The notes under the pieces: generated by a model | Database searches by the model: none | What the model saw: only the letters and a program-made list of their open reading frames with translations | What the model was told of the DNA's origin: nothing | Part shown: positions 43,239-51,449 of the stretch, one piece after another | Numbering within the stretch: the stretch's first letter is position 1 | How the letters are laid out: each line of letters opens with the position of its first letter | Made by a program: the position numbers and the translations under genes | From: Haloarcula salinisoli | GTDB lineage: Archaea > Halobacteriota > Halobacteria > Halobacteriales > Haloarculaceae | Assembly (NCBI RefSeq): GCF_019599405.1 | Contig: NZ_RKLQ01000002.1 | Span: forward strand, 1-64,000 | Length of the DNA stretch: 64,000 nt | Direction of reading: 5' to 3'

Positions 43239-43714
43239 ACAAGGCGGTTCAACAGCGCCTGTTCTCCGACCAGTACACCGACGGCCAGCATGATAATCGC
43301 GCCCTCCAGTGGCGCGGCGAGGATACCCAGCCCGACGATGAGCGTCGTCGCACAGGCCGGGGCGTGGCCGGTGTCGGTGAGAGTCATCCCGGCCGTGGTG
43401 AGCGCGACGGCGACGACCCCGCTGGCCGCGAGTCTGAGGCCGTCCATCGAGGCGGGCCCCATCGACGCGGTGATGATTACCTCGCCGGCGATGGCGTGAT
43501 ACGCCACGAGCCCGGCGATGACGCCGACGGCGTGTCCGCCCAGCACCCGCCGGGGCGCCGACTGCCGGGCCGACGGCTGGGTGGCAAAGAGGTACGCCGT
43601 GGGGCCGAGACTCGGGAAGAGAAATGGGAGCCCGCTGAGCCAGACGACCGCGCCCAGCGCCGAAAGCAGGGCGCCGGCGTGGCTCGCCTGTCGGGCCCAT
43701 GAACCGTCGGTCAC
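43235..43714 (-). CDS. HPP-family membrane protein
   Basis: 159 residues with four hydrophobic helices: ALLSALGAVVWLSGLPFLFPSLGPTAYLF, VLGGHAVGVIAGLVAYHAI, RLAASGVVAVALTTAGMTL and TTLIVGLGILAAPLEGAIIMLAVGVL. The family signatures FPSLGPTAYLF and TDTGHAPACATTLIVGLG (the HPP-like His-Ala-Pro) are present. HPP proteins are thought to act in nitrite transport in some plants and bacteria, but the substrate here is unknown. Confidence 0.82.
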   Translation of the reverse strand: MTDGSWARQASHAGALLSALGAVVWLSGLPFLFPSLGPTAYLFATQPSARQSAPRRVLGGHAVGVIAGLVAYHAIAGEVIITASMGPASMDGLRLAASGVVAVALTTAGMTLTDTGHAPACATTLIVGLGILAAPLEGAIIMLAVGVLVGEQALLNRLV

Positions 43715-43829
43715 TGTGGCCGAAGGTCCCCCTGGGAAGGTAAAGATGTAGCGTTCGACGGCAGTCAGTTCTAGCAGGAGAGAATTGACGTATGGACTGG
43801 TCTTCCGTTATCGAGTGGACGAACGGTCG

Positions 43830-43994
43830 CTATTCCCGCCGGTCGATGTCGAGTTCTTCGTCGAGATCCTCGAGCCAGTCGGCGTTTTCGAGTTCGGCCA
43901 TCTGCTCGCGGAAGTGCGTCTTGCAGACGCCGACCTTGACCCCGTCGCTGTCGACGGCGATGTCCGCGTCACGGTCGCAGTAGTGACACTGCAT
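43830..43994 (-). CDS. Small zinc-finger protein (54 aa)
   Basis: A 54-codon frame starting MQCHYCDRDADIAVDSDG and continuing VKVGVCKTHFREQMAELENADW. The CxxC...C-x-x-H pattern (Cys 3, Cys 6, Cys 24, His 27) makes a compact zinc site, and the DLDEELDIDRRE tail is acidic. This matches a conserved haloarchaeal family of tiny Cys/His proteins (DUF6757-like in my recollection). The longer opposite frames here are Arg/Ser-rich shadows. Confidence 0.7.
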   Translation of the reverse strand: MQCHYCDRDADIAVDSDGVKVGVCKTHFREQMAELENADWLEDLDEELDIDRRE

Positions 43995-44077
43995 ACGCGA
44001 ACGTTTGACCCGTGGGGCATTGAACCCTCGGATTCCGTCTGCCGGCCGTCAGACGGAGCGGGGCGGCGAGAGCGGGC

Positions 44078-44851
44078 TCAGACGAGACGCTCCCGGACCC
44101 GCGCCCAGGCATCACCGTCGAGGCCACTGACGCCGAGTTGTCGGTCGTGAGCGTCGCTCCCGCCGGTCGGCAAGAGGTCGTACCGCTCGATGGCGTCCGC
44201 GAGCCGGTCGATGTCGACGGACCGCCCGTATGGGTACCACCGCTCGACGGCGTCCAGGTCCCGACAGCGGTCGAGCGCGGCCCCGGTGTCGCGATACCGG
44301 AAGGGGTGGGCCAGCCCGACCAGCCCGCAGGCGTCGGAAAGCAACTCGCGGCCCCGGTCGAAGTCGGGGACCTCGCGGGGGACGTAGCAGGGGCAGTCAT
44401 CGCCGATGATGTCGTCGAACGCCCCCTGGTAGCTGTAGTCGGTCGCCTCGGCGATGGCCCGGGCGATGTGGGGTCGGCCCAGCCCCGCACGGGGTTCGAC
44501 CGACAGCGAGACGTCCAGGCGGGCCTCGACGCAGTCGATGATGGCCCGACCGCGCTCGCGACGGTTGCGCTGGATGCGGGCACACGCGGCGACCAGCGCG
44601 TCGGTGGGCTCGACGCCGTAGCCCAGCAGGTCGAGCCGCTGGTCGCCGGCGTCGACGCGCAGCTCGATACCGTGGACGAGGGTGAGACCGTCGCGGGTCG
44701 TCACCGGACCGTCGAGGGCGGGCTGGACCCGGTCGTGGTCGGTGACCGCGACCACATCGACCCCGGCGTCGGCGGCCGCGTCCGGGAGCGTCGAGAGCGT
44801 GAGCGAGCCGTCCGAGCGCGTCGTGTGTACGTGGAGGTCCGCGACGACCAT
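44078..44851 (-). CDS. PHP-domain metal-dependent phosphoesterase
   Basis: 257 residues from the ATG at 44851. PHP motifs DLHVHTTRSDGSL, VVAVTDHDRV, VHGIELRVD, LVGLAHPFRY and TGGSDAHD are all present and supply the metal ligands. Such proteins hydrolyse phosphate esters (histidinol phosphate, 3',5'-bisphosphate or RNA ends). An extra 27 codons upstream are not PHP-like. The AT-rich 90 bases upstream also contain the promoter of the divergent gene at 44977. Confidence 0.88.
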   Translation of the reverse strand: MVVADLHVHTTRSDGSLTLSTLPDAAADAGVDVVAVTDHDRVQPALDGPVTTRDGLTLVHGIELRVDAGDQRLDLLGYGVEPTDALVAACARIQRNRRERGRAIIDCVEARLDVSLSVEPRAGLGRPHIARAIAEATDYSYQGAFDDIIGDDCPCYVPREVPDFDRGRELLSDACGLVGLAHPFRYRDTGAALDRCRDLDAVERWYPYGRSVDIDRLADAIERYDLLPTGGSDAHDRQLGVSGLDGDAWARVRERLV

Positions 44852-44945
44852 ACGTCCGAATCGCAATCCAGCGGCAAGCCAGTTCCCCCGTGGCACGCCG
44901 ACCCAATTAATGCAATTAAGGAATATTATCATTATAAACCATGAA

Positions 44946-44953
44946 GTTTATAT
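44946..44953 (+). promoter_or_regulatory. TATA box of the gene at 44977
   Basis: GTTTATAT (44946-44953) centred 27 bases before ATG 44977. It shows that the frame starting at 44941 is too long: the earlier ATG lies within the promoter. Confidence 0.7.
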
Positions 44954-44976
44954 CCCATCACCCGCTCCCCTGTGGT

Positions 44977-45264
44977 ATGACGATGTGGACAGACGCGGAG
45001 GCGGCGTTCGACGCACAGCAGTACCCAATGACCACCGAAGAGCTCATCGAGGCCGAGGGCGACCTGACCCTCGAACTGCCAAACGGCACCGAGAAACTGG
45101 CCGACGCGCTCTCGCGGTCGGCCCCCGAGACGTTCGAGACGGCCGAAGACGCACGCTTGACGGCGCTGGCCGGCGTCTCGGGCAAGGCTATTGGCCGGAA
45201 GGGCTACTCGGACCGGGACCCAGTCTGCATGGGCGAGGACGGCCCGGAAGAAGTCTCCTTTTAG
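44977..45264 (+). CDS. DUF5789-like small protein
   Basis: 95 residues: MTMWTDAEAAFDAQQYPMTTEELIEAEGDLTLELPNGTEKLADALSR, then APETFETAEDARLTALAGVSGKAIGRKGYSDRDPVCMGEDGPEEVSF. The DELI...LELPNGTEKL and GVSGKAIGRKGYSDRDP blocks are the marks of a small haloarchaeal family of unknown function. The TATA box gives a leaderless transcript. Confidence 0.8.
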   Translation: MTMWTDAEAAFDAQQYPMTTEELIEAEGDLTLELPNGTEKLADALSRSAPETFETAEDARLTALAGVSGKAIGRKGYSDRDPVCMGEDGPEEVSF

Positions 45265-45317
45265 AGCGGCGGCGGCCCCAGCTACACTTTTTTCGCGCGA
45301 TTGACCCCCAGCGACAG

Positions 45318-45554
45318 CTAGAACCCGTAGTCGTCGTCCATCTGGGCGGGGTCCTGCTGCTCGGCCGCGGTCTGGCCGAACATCTCGTCGTCGACCGGCT
45401 CCTCAGACTCTTCTGTGGTGACGTTGTACGCCGAGATACCGCGTTTCAGCAGGTCCTCGACGGCCTGGTCGCGGTTCAAGAACTCCCCCTGGTCGACGAG
45501 ACGCTGGATGTCGGAGTCGACCTGGTCCGGCAGCGACAGTTTGATTCGGCTCAT
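45318..45554 (-). CDS. Ribbon-helix-helix (CopG-like) regulator
   Basis: 78 residues. MSRIKLSLPDQVDSDIQRLVDQGEFLNRDQAVEDLLKRGISAY has a beta strand followed by two helices, as in CopG/MetJ-type dimeric DNA-binding proteins. A 35-residue acidic tail (TTEESEEPVDDEMFGQTAAEQQDPAQMDDDYGF) follows. It probably regulates itself or neighbours; no toxin-like partner is adjacent. Confidence 0.8.
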   Translation of the reverse strand: MSRIKLSLPDQVDSDIQRLVDQGEFLNRDQAVEDLLKRGISAYNVTTEESEEPVDDEMFGQTAAEQQDPAQMDDDYGF

Positions 45555-45944
45555 GTGAGCCGGCTTATCCTGTCGAGTATATAACCCTGTTGCCGAGGGC
45601 GGCGGCAGTGGTTACTTTAGCAGCGATTGGTTCTGAGAGCCAGAACGCCCCACCCATGCCGGCTGGCCAACCGGCTACGGGTGGGGCTTTCTGGCTGTTC
45701 GAACTCGAAGTCTCCTAACTAAATACGAACAGGGCGGCCGGGCACGCCGCGCGGCTCTCCGGCTCACTGCTCTCCGGCTCCCTGCGGTCGCCGGTTCGCT
45801 TCGAGACCTCCCGCTCTGGTCGGTCTCGCCACGGTCGCCGGTTCGCTACGAGACGCTTCACTACGTTCAGCGTCTCGCTATTCCTCCGCGGGTCACTTCG
45901 TTCCCCGCGTCGGTATCCGAGATATCGACTCAGTCGATATCTCG
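45555..45944. other. Repeat-rich intergenic region
   Basis: 390 bases with no gene. It holds the dispersed-repeat copy 3, two copies of CGGTCGCCGGTTCGCT[T/A]CGAGAC (about 45786 and 45829), a palindrome CGAGACGCT/AGCGTCTCG (45849-45857 and 45869-45877) and a 13-bp palindrome CGAGATATCGACT/AGTCGATATCTCG (45918-45930 and 45932-45944) ending one base before the stop codon of the next minus-strand gene. Confidence 0.7.
45638..45696. repeat. Dispersed repeat, copy 3 (compact, with inverted ends)
   Basis: AGCCAGAACGCCCCACCC (45638-45655) and GGGTGGGGCTTTCTGGCT (45679-45696) form an 18-bp inverted repeat with one mismatch around ATGCCGGCTGGCCAACCGGCTAC, itself nearly palindromic. The right-hand half is the same as the end of copy 1 (9382-9399); the inner block occurs there in inverse orientation (9364-9381). 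Confidence 0.75.
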
Positions 45945-46355
45945 CTATCTGTCCAGAAACTCGGGGCGGTCAACCGGCTCGGTGCTGTCGACCTCCTGCT
46001 TGTCGAGCAGCTCCCCCGAGTCGAGCGCTTCGGGGAGGCTCTCACGCTTGGGCTCTGGGATGTCGTCGGGGTCGACCGTCGTCACTTCGCCTTGGACGAG
46101 TTCGGCCCAGACGGCGTCGCCGTCGTCGCTGTTGGGGTCGGCCGCGGCCTTGGCCTCGTTGCGACCCTCCTCGTAGGCGAGTTCGACCATACTGCGGTGG
46201 TACGCCGAGTCCATCTCGGCGTAGATGGCTTTCAGCTCCTCGCGGTTGCGTTCGCCCAGCCGCTCTGCGACGCCGATAGCGTAGGCCCGCGTCGTCGCCT
46301 CGTCCTTCCCGAGTGTCTCCCACCCGGTCTCGAACTCCCGTTCGTAGCGGCTCAT
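45945..46355 (-). CDS. Conserved hypothetical protein (136 aa)
   Basis: A helical, acidic protein: SRYEREFETGWETLGKDEATTRAYAIGVAERLGERNREELKAIYAEMDSAYHRSMVELAYEEGRNEAKAAA with a possible coiled coil, then an Asp/Pro/Glu-rich C-terminal half (GDAVWAELVQGEVTTVDPDDIPEPKRESLPEAL). No signal peptide or domain is recognised. It follows the KaiC-like ATPase on the same strand with 67 bases between, so it could be co-transcribed. Confidence 0.7.
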   Translation of the reverse strand: MSRYEREFETGWETLGKDEATTRAYAIGVAERLGERNREELKAIYAEMDSAYHRSMVELAYEEGRNEAKAAADPNSDDGDAVWAELVQGEVTTVDPDDIPEPKRESLPEALDSGELLDKQEVDSTEPVDRPEFLDR

Positions 46356-46422
46356 ATTGATTCCTGTGGCGGTTTACCGGGACGCGCCGACCCTGTCCGG
46401 AAACAATCTGCGAGTGTCACTA

Positions 46423-47136
46423 TCATGAGTCGATTTTCTCGTCGGCGTGGACCTGCAGGCCGCGGTCGGAGAAGGAGATCTTGCGGATATCGCAGTCGAT
46501 GGCCGTGCCACGCATCTTGATGACCTGTACGCCGCGGGTCATGCTCCCGCCCTCCAGGAAGTTGTGGAAGAAGATGACGCCGTGGGCCAGATAGTGCTCG
46601 TCGCTGTAGGAGGAGGGGTCGGTCATCTCCGAGATGAGCAGGGTGGTCGCGTCGGTCTGTTTCAGCGCCGAGAGAAAGCCCGTTATCTCGCTGTCGATGT
46701 CGTTCATGAAGTGCTGCAACAGCATGGTCGAGTCGATGACCACCCGCTGGATGTCGTTCTGCTCGATGTAGGCCACCAGCCGGTTCGTCAGGCCGCCCTC
46801 GGTCCCGAACTGCGTGATGGTGCGCTTGCCGCTCTCGGTGACGAGATTGAGAAACTGGACGGCGTCGGACTGCATCGCCCGGTCGAACCCGAACTCGTAG
46901 CCGGCCATGTCCTGCATCAACTCCTCTTTCGTCTCGTGCATCGTCACGTAGAGACAGGTCTCGCCTTCCTTGGCGCCCTGCGTCATGAACTGCGAGCAGA
47001 AGGTGGTCTTCCCGCTGCCTGGCGGGCCGCTGACGACGTACAGTCGGTCGGGCAGCAAGCCCCCCTCGACGAGTTCGTCGAATCCGGGGACCCCCGTGGA
47101 GAGTCGCATAGTCTCAGCATCGACGCCTCTGGACAT
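46423..47136 (-). CDS. KaiC/RAD55-type RecA-like ATPase
   Basis: 237 residues from the ATG at 47136. LSTGVPGFDELVEGGLLPDRLYVVSGPPGSGKTTFCSQF has the Walker A motif (37-45); VVIDSTMLLQHFM is the Walker B region; GVQVIKMRGTAIDCDIRKISFSDRGL is the C-terminal KaiC-like end. It has a single RecA domain, as in haloarchaeal RAD55/KaiC-like families used in signalling and gene control. A frame open beyond 47136 covers the next gene's antisense and was not used. Confidence 0.87.
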   Translation of the reverse strand: MSRGVDAETMRLSTGVPGFDELVEGGLLPDRLYVVSGPPGSGKTTFCSQFMTQGAKEGETCLYVTMHETKEELMQDMAGYEFGFDRAMQSDAVQFLNLVTESGKRTITQFGTEGGLTNRLVAYIEQNDIQRVVIDSTMLLQHFMNDIDSEITGFLSALKQTDATTLLISEMTDPSSYSDEHYLAHGVIFFHNFLEGGSMTRGVQVIKMRGTAIDCDIRKISFSDRGLQVHADEKIDS

Positions 47137-47185
47137 ATGTGTTGGTGTCACGTTTTCACTGGTGATAACTCTCCCGGCCGGCCCG

Positions 47186-47893
47186 TCAGTCGAAGACGGC
47201 GCCGGGATAGTCGTCGGCGAAGTCGAGCAGCTCCGCCGTGGCGTCCGCGTCGAAGCGCATCGGTCGGCGCCACCAGGGGCCCTTCCCGGAGTCCGAGGAC
47301 CGCTCGGTGACGAGCCAGTTGGCGTCCGTCCCGCCGGCGGGCGCCGACAGCGGGACGACCGTCTCGTACAGCCGCGACCCGTCGGGGTCGCCCAGCAGGA
47401 GGACGCGGGCGTCGAAGTCGGCCCGCTTGACGTGGGCGTTCGAGTCGAAGACGGCCCGCTCCTCGGCCGGGAGGTCACGATACGATTCCCCAGTGACCGG
47501 GTCCCGGGCCAGCCGGAAGTGACCAATGACGTGAGCGCCCCACTGAGGCGGTGCCCAGTCGGGTGGCTCGCCGGTCGTCGACAGCGTCGCGTAGAAGAGG
47601 AGGTAGTCACCGGCCGACAGCTCCGAGAGCGGCCCGGCCTTGACGCCGTGTTCGTCGCCGTAGGTGTAGCGCTCGCCGCCCACTTCGGGGAACTCGGGGT
47701 CGAAGTGGACGGGGCGGTCGGCGACGCCGCTCACGTCGGTGTCTACGTCGAGGTCGGCGTAGGTCGGAACCGGTTCGGCGGTCGGTTTCGCCTCGGGAAT
47801 CGGGATGTACTCAAAGGTTCCGTCGGGGAAGAGTGGGCCGCGAAAACCGGGTTCGTTGGTGTTGGCACCGACGTTGATGGCGATGGCCCGCAT
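47186..47893 (-). CDS. Possible Nmad3-like protein
   Basis: 235 residues. MRAIAINVGANTNEPGFRGPLFPDGTFEYIPIPE is a strong N-terminal block, followed by VHFDPEFPEVGGERYTYGDEHGVKAGPLSELSAGDYLLFYATL, GAHVIGHFRLARDPVTGESY, SNAHVKRADFDARVLLLGDPDGSRLY and RFDADATAELLDFADDYPGAVFD. This order recalls Nmad3, a domain predicted to act with DNA nucleotide modification systems, but I cannot confirm it. No methylase or other Nmad gene is adjacent. Function unknown. Confidence 0.55.
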   Translation of the reverse strand: MRAIAINVGANTNEPGFRGPLFPDGTFEYIPIPEAKPTAEPVPTYADLDVDTDVSGVADRPVHFDPEFPEVGGERYTYGDEHGVKAGPLSELSAGDYLLFYATLSTTGEPPDWAPPQWGAHVIGHFRLARDPVTGESYRDLPAEERAVFDSNAHVKRADFDARVLLLGDPDGSRLYETVVPLSAPAGGTDANWLVTERSSDSGKGPWWRRPMRFDADATAELLDFADDYPGAVFD

Positions 47894-47923
47894 AGTCGAA
47901 CGTCCCCGTGGCCGGCCAAAGGC

Positions 47924-48172
47924 CTACCGGAGGGACTCGGCACAGCTCCCACAGTACCGAATCATCCGGTGGGACTCGTTCACAGCGCCGCAGTGTTCGC
48001 AAGCGATGGTCTCGGCCGTGTCACTGGTGACTCGTCGGCCACCGTCGGCCCGCGCGGCGCGGCCCTCGGTGGGCTGGGGAGACGTCGTCTGCCCGCTGAA
48101 ATGCCGGTAAAGCAGTATCTGCAACAGCCCGAACCCGAGGACGTACGCCGTGAGCCACACCCAGGGTTGCAT
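47924..48172 (-). CDS. Membrane protein with C-terminal zinc ribbon
   Basis: 82 residues: one N-terminal helix (VWLTAYVLGFGLLQILLYRHFSG), a Thr/Pro/Glu linker, and CEHCGAVNESHRMIRYCGSCAESL, a CxxC...CxxC zinc ribbon. It resembles a family of small haloarchaeal proteins with this layout (DUF7577-like in my recollection). Possible role in membrane protein quality control or as an adapter; no evidence beyond architecture. Confidence 0.7.
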   Translation of the reverse strand: MQPWVWLTAYVLGFGLLQILLYRHFSGQTTSPQPTEGRAARADGGRRVTSDTAETIACEHCGAVNESHRMIRYCGSCAESLR

Positions 48173-48253
48173 GAGTGGTAGTGGGCGAGAATACTACTTT
48201 GGTGTTACCCGCCAATTTTCAGATGTGATACTTGGGCGGGAGATTCCGCGCTC

Positions 48254-49156
48254 TCAGCGGTCCGGCGGCGAGAGGTCGCGCTGGAACTCGTCGAAGACGG
48301 TGATGTCGTCGGGAATCTCGACGTCGAGTTCGCGCTCGGCGCGGCGGTCGACGTTGGCGCTCTCCAGCGGGTCGGCGACCGACTCCCAGCCCTCCTTGAC
48401 AGCGATGGACTTGGCGGGTGTCCCGGCCGCGATGTGGTGGGCCGGAATGTCCTTCCCGGCGATGGATTTGGCCGCGAGGATGGCGTTCTCGCCCACCCGG
48501 ACGCCGGCCCGGACCATCGAGTCGTAGGTCAGCCGCACGTCGTCCTCGATGATGGTGTGATAGTTGTCGACGTGGGTCTGGTCGACAGCGTCGTGGTCGT
48601 GGCTGTAGACGTGGGAATCGTCCGAGATAGAGACGCGGTCGCCGATGGTGAGCTTCCCGCGGTCGTCGAGGTGGACGTCGTCGTGGACGACGACGTTGTC
48701 GCCGAGTTCGATGTTGTGGCCGTAGGTAAAGGAGATGTTCTTGAAGAATCGGCATCCCTCGCCACAGGACTCGAAGAGGTGGTCGGCGAGCATCCGGCGA
48801 AAGCGCAGCGCGAACTCGACGTTGTCGGCCATCGGCGTCGCGTCGAACTGTCGCCAGAGCCACTGGAGGTGTTTCGAGCGTTTGAACCGCTCCTCGTCTT
48901 TCTCGGCGTAGTACTCGCTCTCTAGGGTCGTGTTGCAGGGGTCATAGCCCTGGAGGCGGACGCGTTCGGCGGGGGAGATGTCCTCGCCAGCCTGCCAGCG
49001 CTCGTAGGCCTCGCGGTCGCCGTGGAGGTCGATGAGCACGTCGGTGACCACGTCACAGGTGTCCTCCTCGCCCGAGAGTCGCTCGTCGACCTCGTCGATA
49101 AAAGCCCGGAGACCCTCCTCGGCCAGCGGCGGCAGCGACACGTGGCGCTTCGTCAT
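48254..49156 (-). CDS. Left-handed beta-helix acetyltransferase (maltose O-acetyltransferase type)
   Basis: 300 residues from the ATG at 49156. The N-terminal part is helical (PPLAEEGLRAFIDEVDERL, GDREAYERWQAGEDISPAERVRLQGYDPCNTTLESEYYAEKDEERF), with an acetyltransferase-type cap (LADHLFESCGEGCRFFKNISFTYGHNIELGDNVVVHDDVHLDDRGKLTIGDRVSIS) and hexapeptide repeats through VRAGVRVGENAILAAKSIAGKDIPAHHIAAGTPAKSI. It uses acetyl-CoA to modify a sugar or polyol; the acceptor is unknown. The N-terminal extension is longer than usual. Confidence 0.85.
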   Translation of the reverse strand: MTKRHVSLPPLAEEGLRAFIDEVDERLSGEEDTCDVVTDVLIDLHGDREAYERWQAGEDISPAERVRLQGYDPCNTTLESEYYAEKDEERFKRSKHLQWLWRQFDATPMADNVEFALRFRRMLADHLFESCGEGCRFFKNISFTYGHNIELGDNVVVHDDVHLDDRGKLTIGDRVSISDDSHVYSHDHDAVDQTHVDNYHTIIEDDVRLTYDSMVRAGVRVGENAILAAKSIAGKDIPAHHIAAGTPAKSIAVKEGWESVADPLESANVDRRAERELDVEIPDDITVFDEFQRDLSPPDR

Positions 49157-49315
49157 GTCACAAGCCTGGCCGCGAGGGCAGATAGTGGTTTCCGTTACGT
49201 CGCCACCAGTGGGTAACACCGGTGTCACTACCCCATCGTCCCCCTGTTCGGGCGACCGGGTATCCCGCGTGCCGCAGTGGCGACAATATAAACCGCCGCC
49301 GGCCGTCACACCGAC

Positions 49316-50326
49316 ATGGCCAGGTCGGATTTTATCATGGAGATACGGGGCTACCTCGTCAACCCCGCCGAGAAGCGCCTCCGGGCACCGTGGCGAATCG
49401 GCCTCTGGATACTGCTGGCCGGCTTCGTTACCGTCCTGTTCACGCTTCTCTTTGCCGTCGTCCCCGCGCCGACCGGGGAGACTGGACTGGCCGGAGCGGT
49501 GTACGCCCTGAGCGAACTCGGCTGGGGCTTTCTCGCGATGGGTGCTGCCGGGCTCGGTGTCGGCTATCTGCTGGACAGGCGCACGCTCGCCGACTTCGGG
49601 CTGGGGCTCGACGGCCAGTGGTGGCGCGACGCCGGCTTCGGTGTCGCGCTCGGTGTGGGGCTGCCGACTGCCGTGCTTGCCACCCAGCTCGCGGTCGGCT
49701 GGACCGCCATCACCGCCGTGCTCCCGACGACCACGGGTGGGACCTTCGGTCTCGGCTCGACGAGCGCAGTCATCGGGCTGGCGCTGCTCGTCCCCTTCTT
49801 CGTCGTTCAGGCGACCGCCGAGGAGATTCTCGTCCGGGGCTATCTCCTGACGAACCTCGCGGAGGGTGCCGCCGGCGCCATCGGCAAGGCGGCCTCGACG
49901 GTCGCCGCCACCGTCCTGACCGGTGCGCTCTTTGGCCTCCTGCACTGGACCAACCCCAGCGCGACGCTGCTGTCGGTGACGAACATCACGCTCTACGGCG
50001 TCCTGCTCGGGGCCTGCTACGTCCTCACCGGCCGACTCGGCATCGCCTGTGGCTTCCACGTCGCCTGGAACTACGCCCTCTCGATGTGGGACTTCCCCGT
50101 CAGCGGCCTCGACACCGGCGTCGCACTGGTCGGCACCGAGTCGATGGGGCCCGAACTGGTGACGGGCGGCGCGTTCGGCCCCGAGGGCGGCCTCGTCGCC
50201 CTCCCGCTGCTGGCGCTGGGGTCTGGGGCGCTCTACTGGTGGGTCCGCCGGGAGTACGGCCGCGTCGAGATTCTGGACAGTATCGCCGTCCCGGAGCTCC
50301 GGATTCCGACGCGCGGTGGGGAGTAG
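49316..50326 (+). CDS. CPBP-family intramembrane protease
   Basis: 336 residues with about eight hydrophobic helices. The CPBP (CAAX/Rce1-like) signatures are complete: AEEILVRGYL (Glu 169, Glu 170, Arg 174), FGLLHW (His 210), HVAWN (His 248, Asn 252). It cleaves membrane substrates inside the lipid bilayer; haloarchaeal members are often linked to bacteriocin-type immunity or unknown processing. Start at 49316 or the internal ATG at 49337 both fit. A neighbour on the opposite strand (acetyltransferase) is divergent, 159 bases away. Confidence 0.87.
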   Translation: MARSDFIMEIRGYLVNPAEKRLRAPWRIGLWILLAGFVTVLFTLLFAVVPAPTGETGLAGAVYALSELGWGFLAMGAAGLGVGYLLDRRTLADFGLGLDGQWWRDAGFGVALGVGLPTAVLATQLAVGWTAITAVLPTTTGGTFGLGSTSAVIGLALLVPFFVVQATAEEILVRGYLLTNLAEGAAGAIGKAASTVAATVLTGALFGLLHWTNPSATLLSVTNITLYGVLLGACYVLTGRLGIACGFHVAWNYALSMWDFPVSGLDTGVALVGTESMGPELVTGGAFGPEGGLVALPLLALGSGALYWWVRREYGRVEILDSIAVPELRIPTRGGE

Positions 50327-50396
50327 CGACACCGGCGCGGCAGGTTTCGACGGACGAACCAAGAGCGATAAGTGTGGACCGCCCTAACACGCCCTC

Positions 50397-51449
50397 ATGA
50401 AGTACGATACGCTCGGGAACACGGGAATCGAAGTCTCGGAGGTCGGCTTCGGTGCCTGGGTCGTCGGCACGGACTGGTGGGGCGACCGAACGCACGACCA
50501 GGCTATCGAAATGGTGCAACACGCCGTCGACCAGGACGTGACGTTCTTCGATACCGGTGACGTCTACGGCCACGGCGACAGCGAGGAGCTCGTCGGCGAG
50601 GCCCTCGCCGAAGTACGGGACGAAGTGACCGTCTCGACGAAGGTCGGCTACGACTTCTACAACAACCCGCAGGCGGGCCACGGTGAACTGCCGAAGAAGG
50701 TCACGCCCGAGTGGATTCGCACCGCGTTAGACCGCTCGCTCGACCGGCTGGACATGGACCACGTGGAACTCCTGATGCTCCACAACGCCAACGTCGACGA
50801 GGTGACCCCCGACGTGCTGGAGACGCTCGACGAACTGCGCGAGGAGGGGAAAGTCGAGGCCATCGGCTGGGCGCTTGGCCCCTCTATCGGCTGGCTGGCC
50901 GACGGCGACGCCGCCGTCGCCAACGAGTTCGACGCGCTCCAGACCGTGTTCAACCTCTTCGAGCAGACGCCCGGCCAGCATTTCATCGACACCATCCGCG
51001 AGCAGAACGCGGACACGTCGGTACTCGCTCGGGTCCCCCACTCCTCCGGACTGTTGAACGAGCAGGTCACCCCCGACACCGAACTCGAAGAGGGCGACCA
51101 CCGCGGCCACCGACCCACCGAGTGGTACGAGACCGGCTGGGAGAAGGTGGAGACGCTCCGGTTTCTGGAACGCGATGGGGAACGCACAATGGGCCAGGCC
51201 GCCATCCAGTGGCTGCTCGCCCACGACGAGGTCGCGTCGGTCACGCCCACTTTCCGGACGAACGCCGACATCGACGAGTGGGCCGGCGCGCCCGACACCC
51301 CGCCGCTGTCGGACGAAGAGTACGACCGCGTTCAGGAGCTGTACGCGGACAACTTCGGTATCGACCGCGACGACGGGATGGACGCGCTGCGTTCCTCGGT
51401 CGGCGGCGAGGACTTAGACGGCACCGGGATGAAGTCTGCAGGGGACTAG
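50397..51449 (+). CDS. Aldo/keto reductase
   Basis: 350 residues. TIM-barrel oxidoreductase with a catalytic tetrad at Asp 52, Tyr 57 (FDTGDVYG), Lys 82 (STKVG) and His 129 (LLMLHN). NADP(H)-binding region near RVPHSSGLL...AIQWLLAHDEVASVTPTFRTNADIDEW. Similar to the bacterial general-stress and sugar-alcohol-type AKR; substrate unknown. The last codons lie inside the first copy of the 56-bp tandem repeat that follows, so the end of the protein may have been altered by it. Confidence 0.9.
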   Translation: MKYDTLGNTGIEVSEVGFGAWVVGTDWWGDRTHDQAIEMVQHAVDQDVTFFDTGDVYGHGDSEELVGEALAEVRDEVTVSTKVGYDFYNNPQAGHGELPKKVTPEWIRTALDRSLDRLDMDHVELLMLHNANVDEVTPDVLETLDELREEGKVEAIGWALGPSIGWLADGDAAVANEFDALQTVFNLFEQTPGQHFIDTIREQNADTSVLARVPHSSGLLNEQVTPDTELEEGDHRGHRPTEWYETGWEKVETLRFLERDGERTMGQAAIQWLLAHDEVASVTPTFRTNADIDEWAGAPDTPPLSDEEYDRVQELYADNFGIDRDDGMDALRSSVGGEDLDGTGMKSAGD

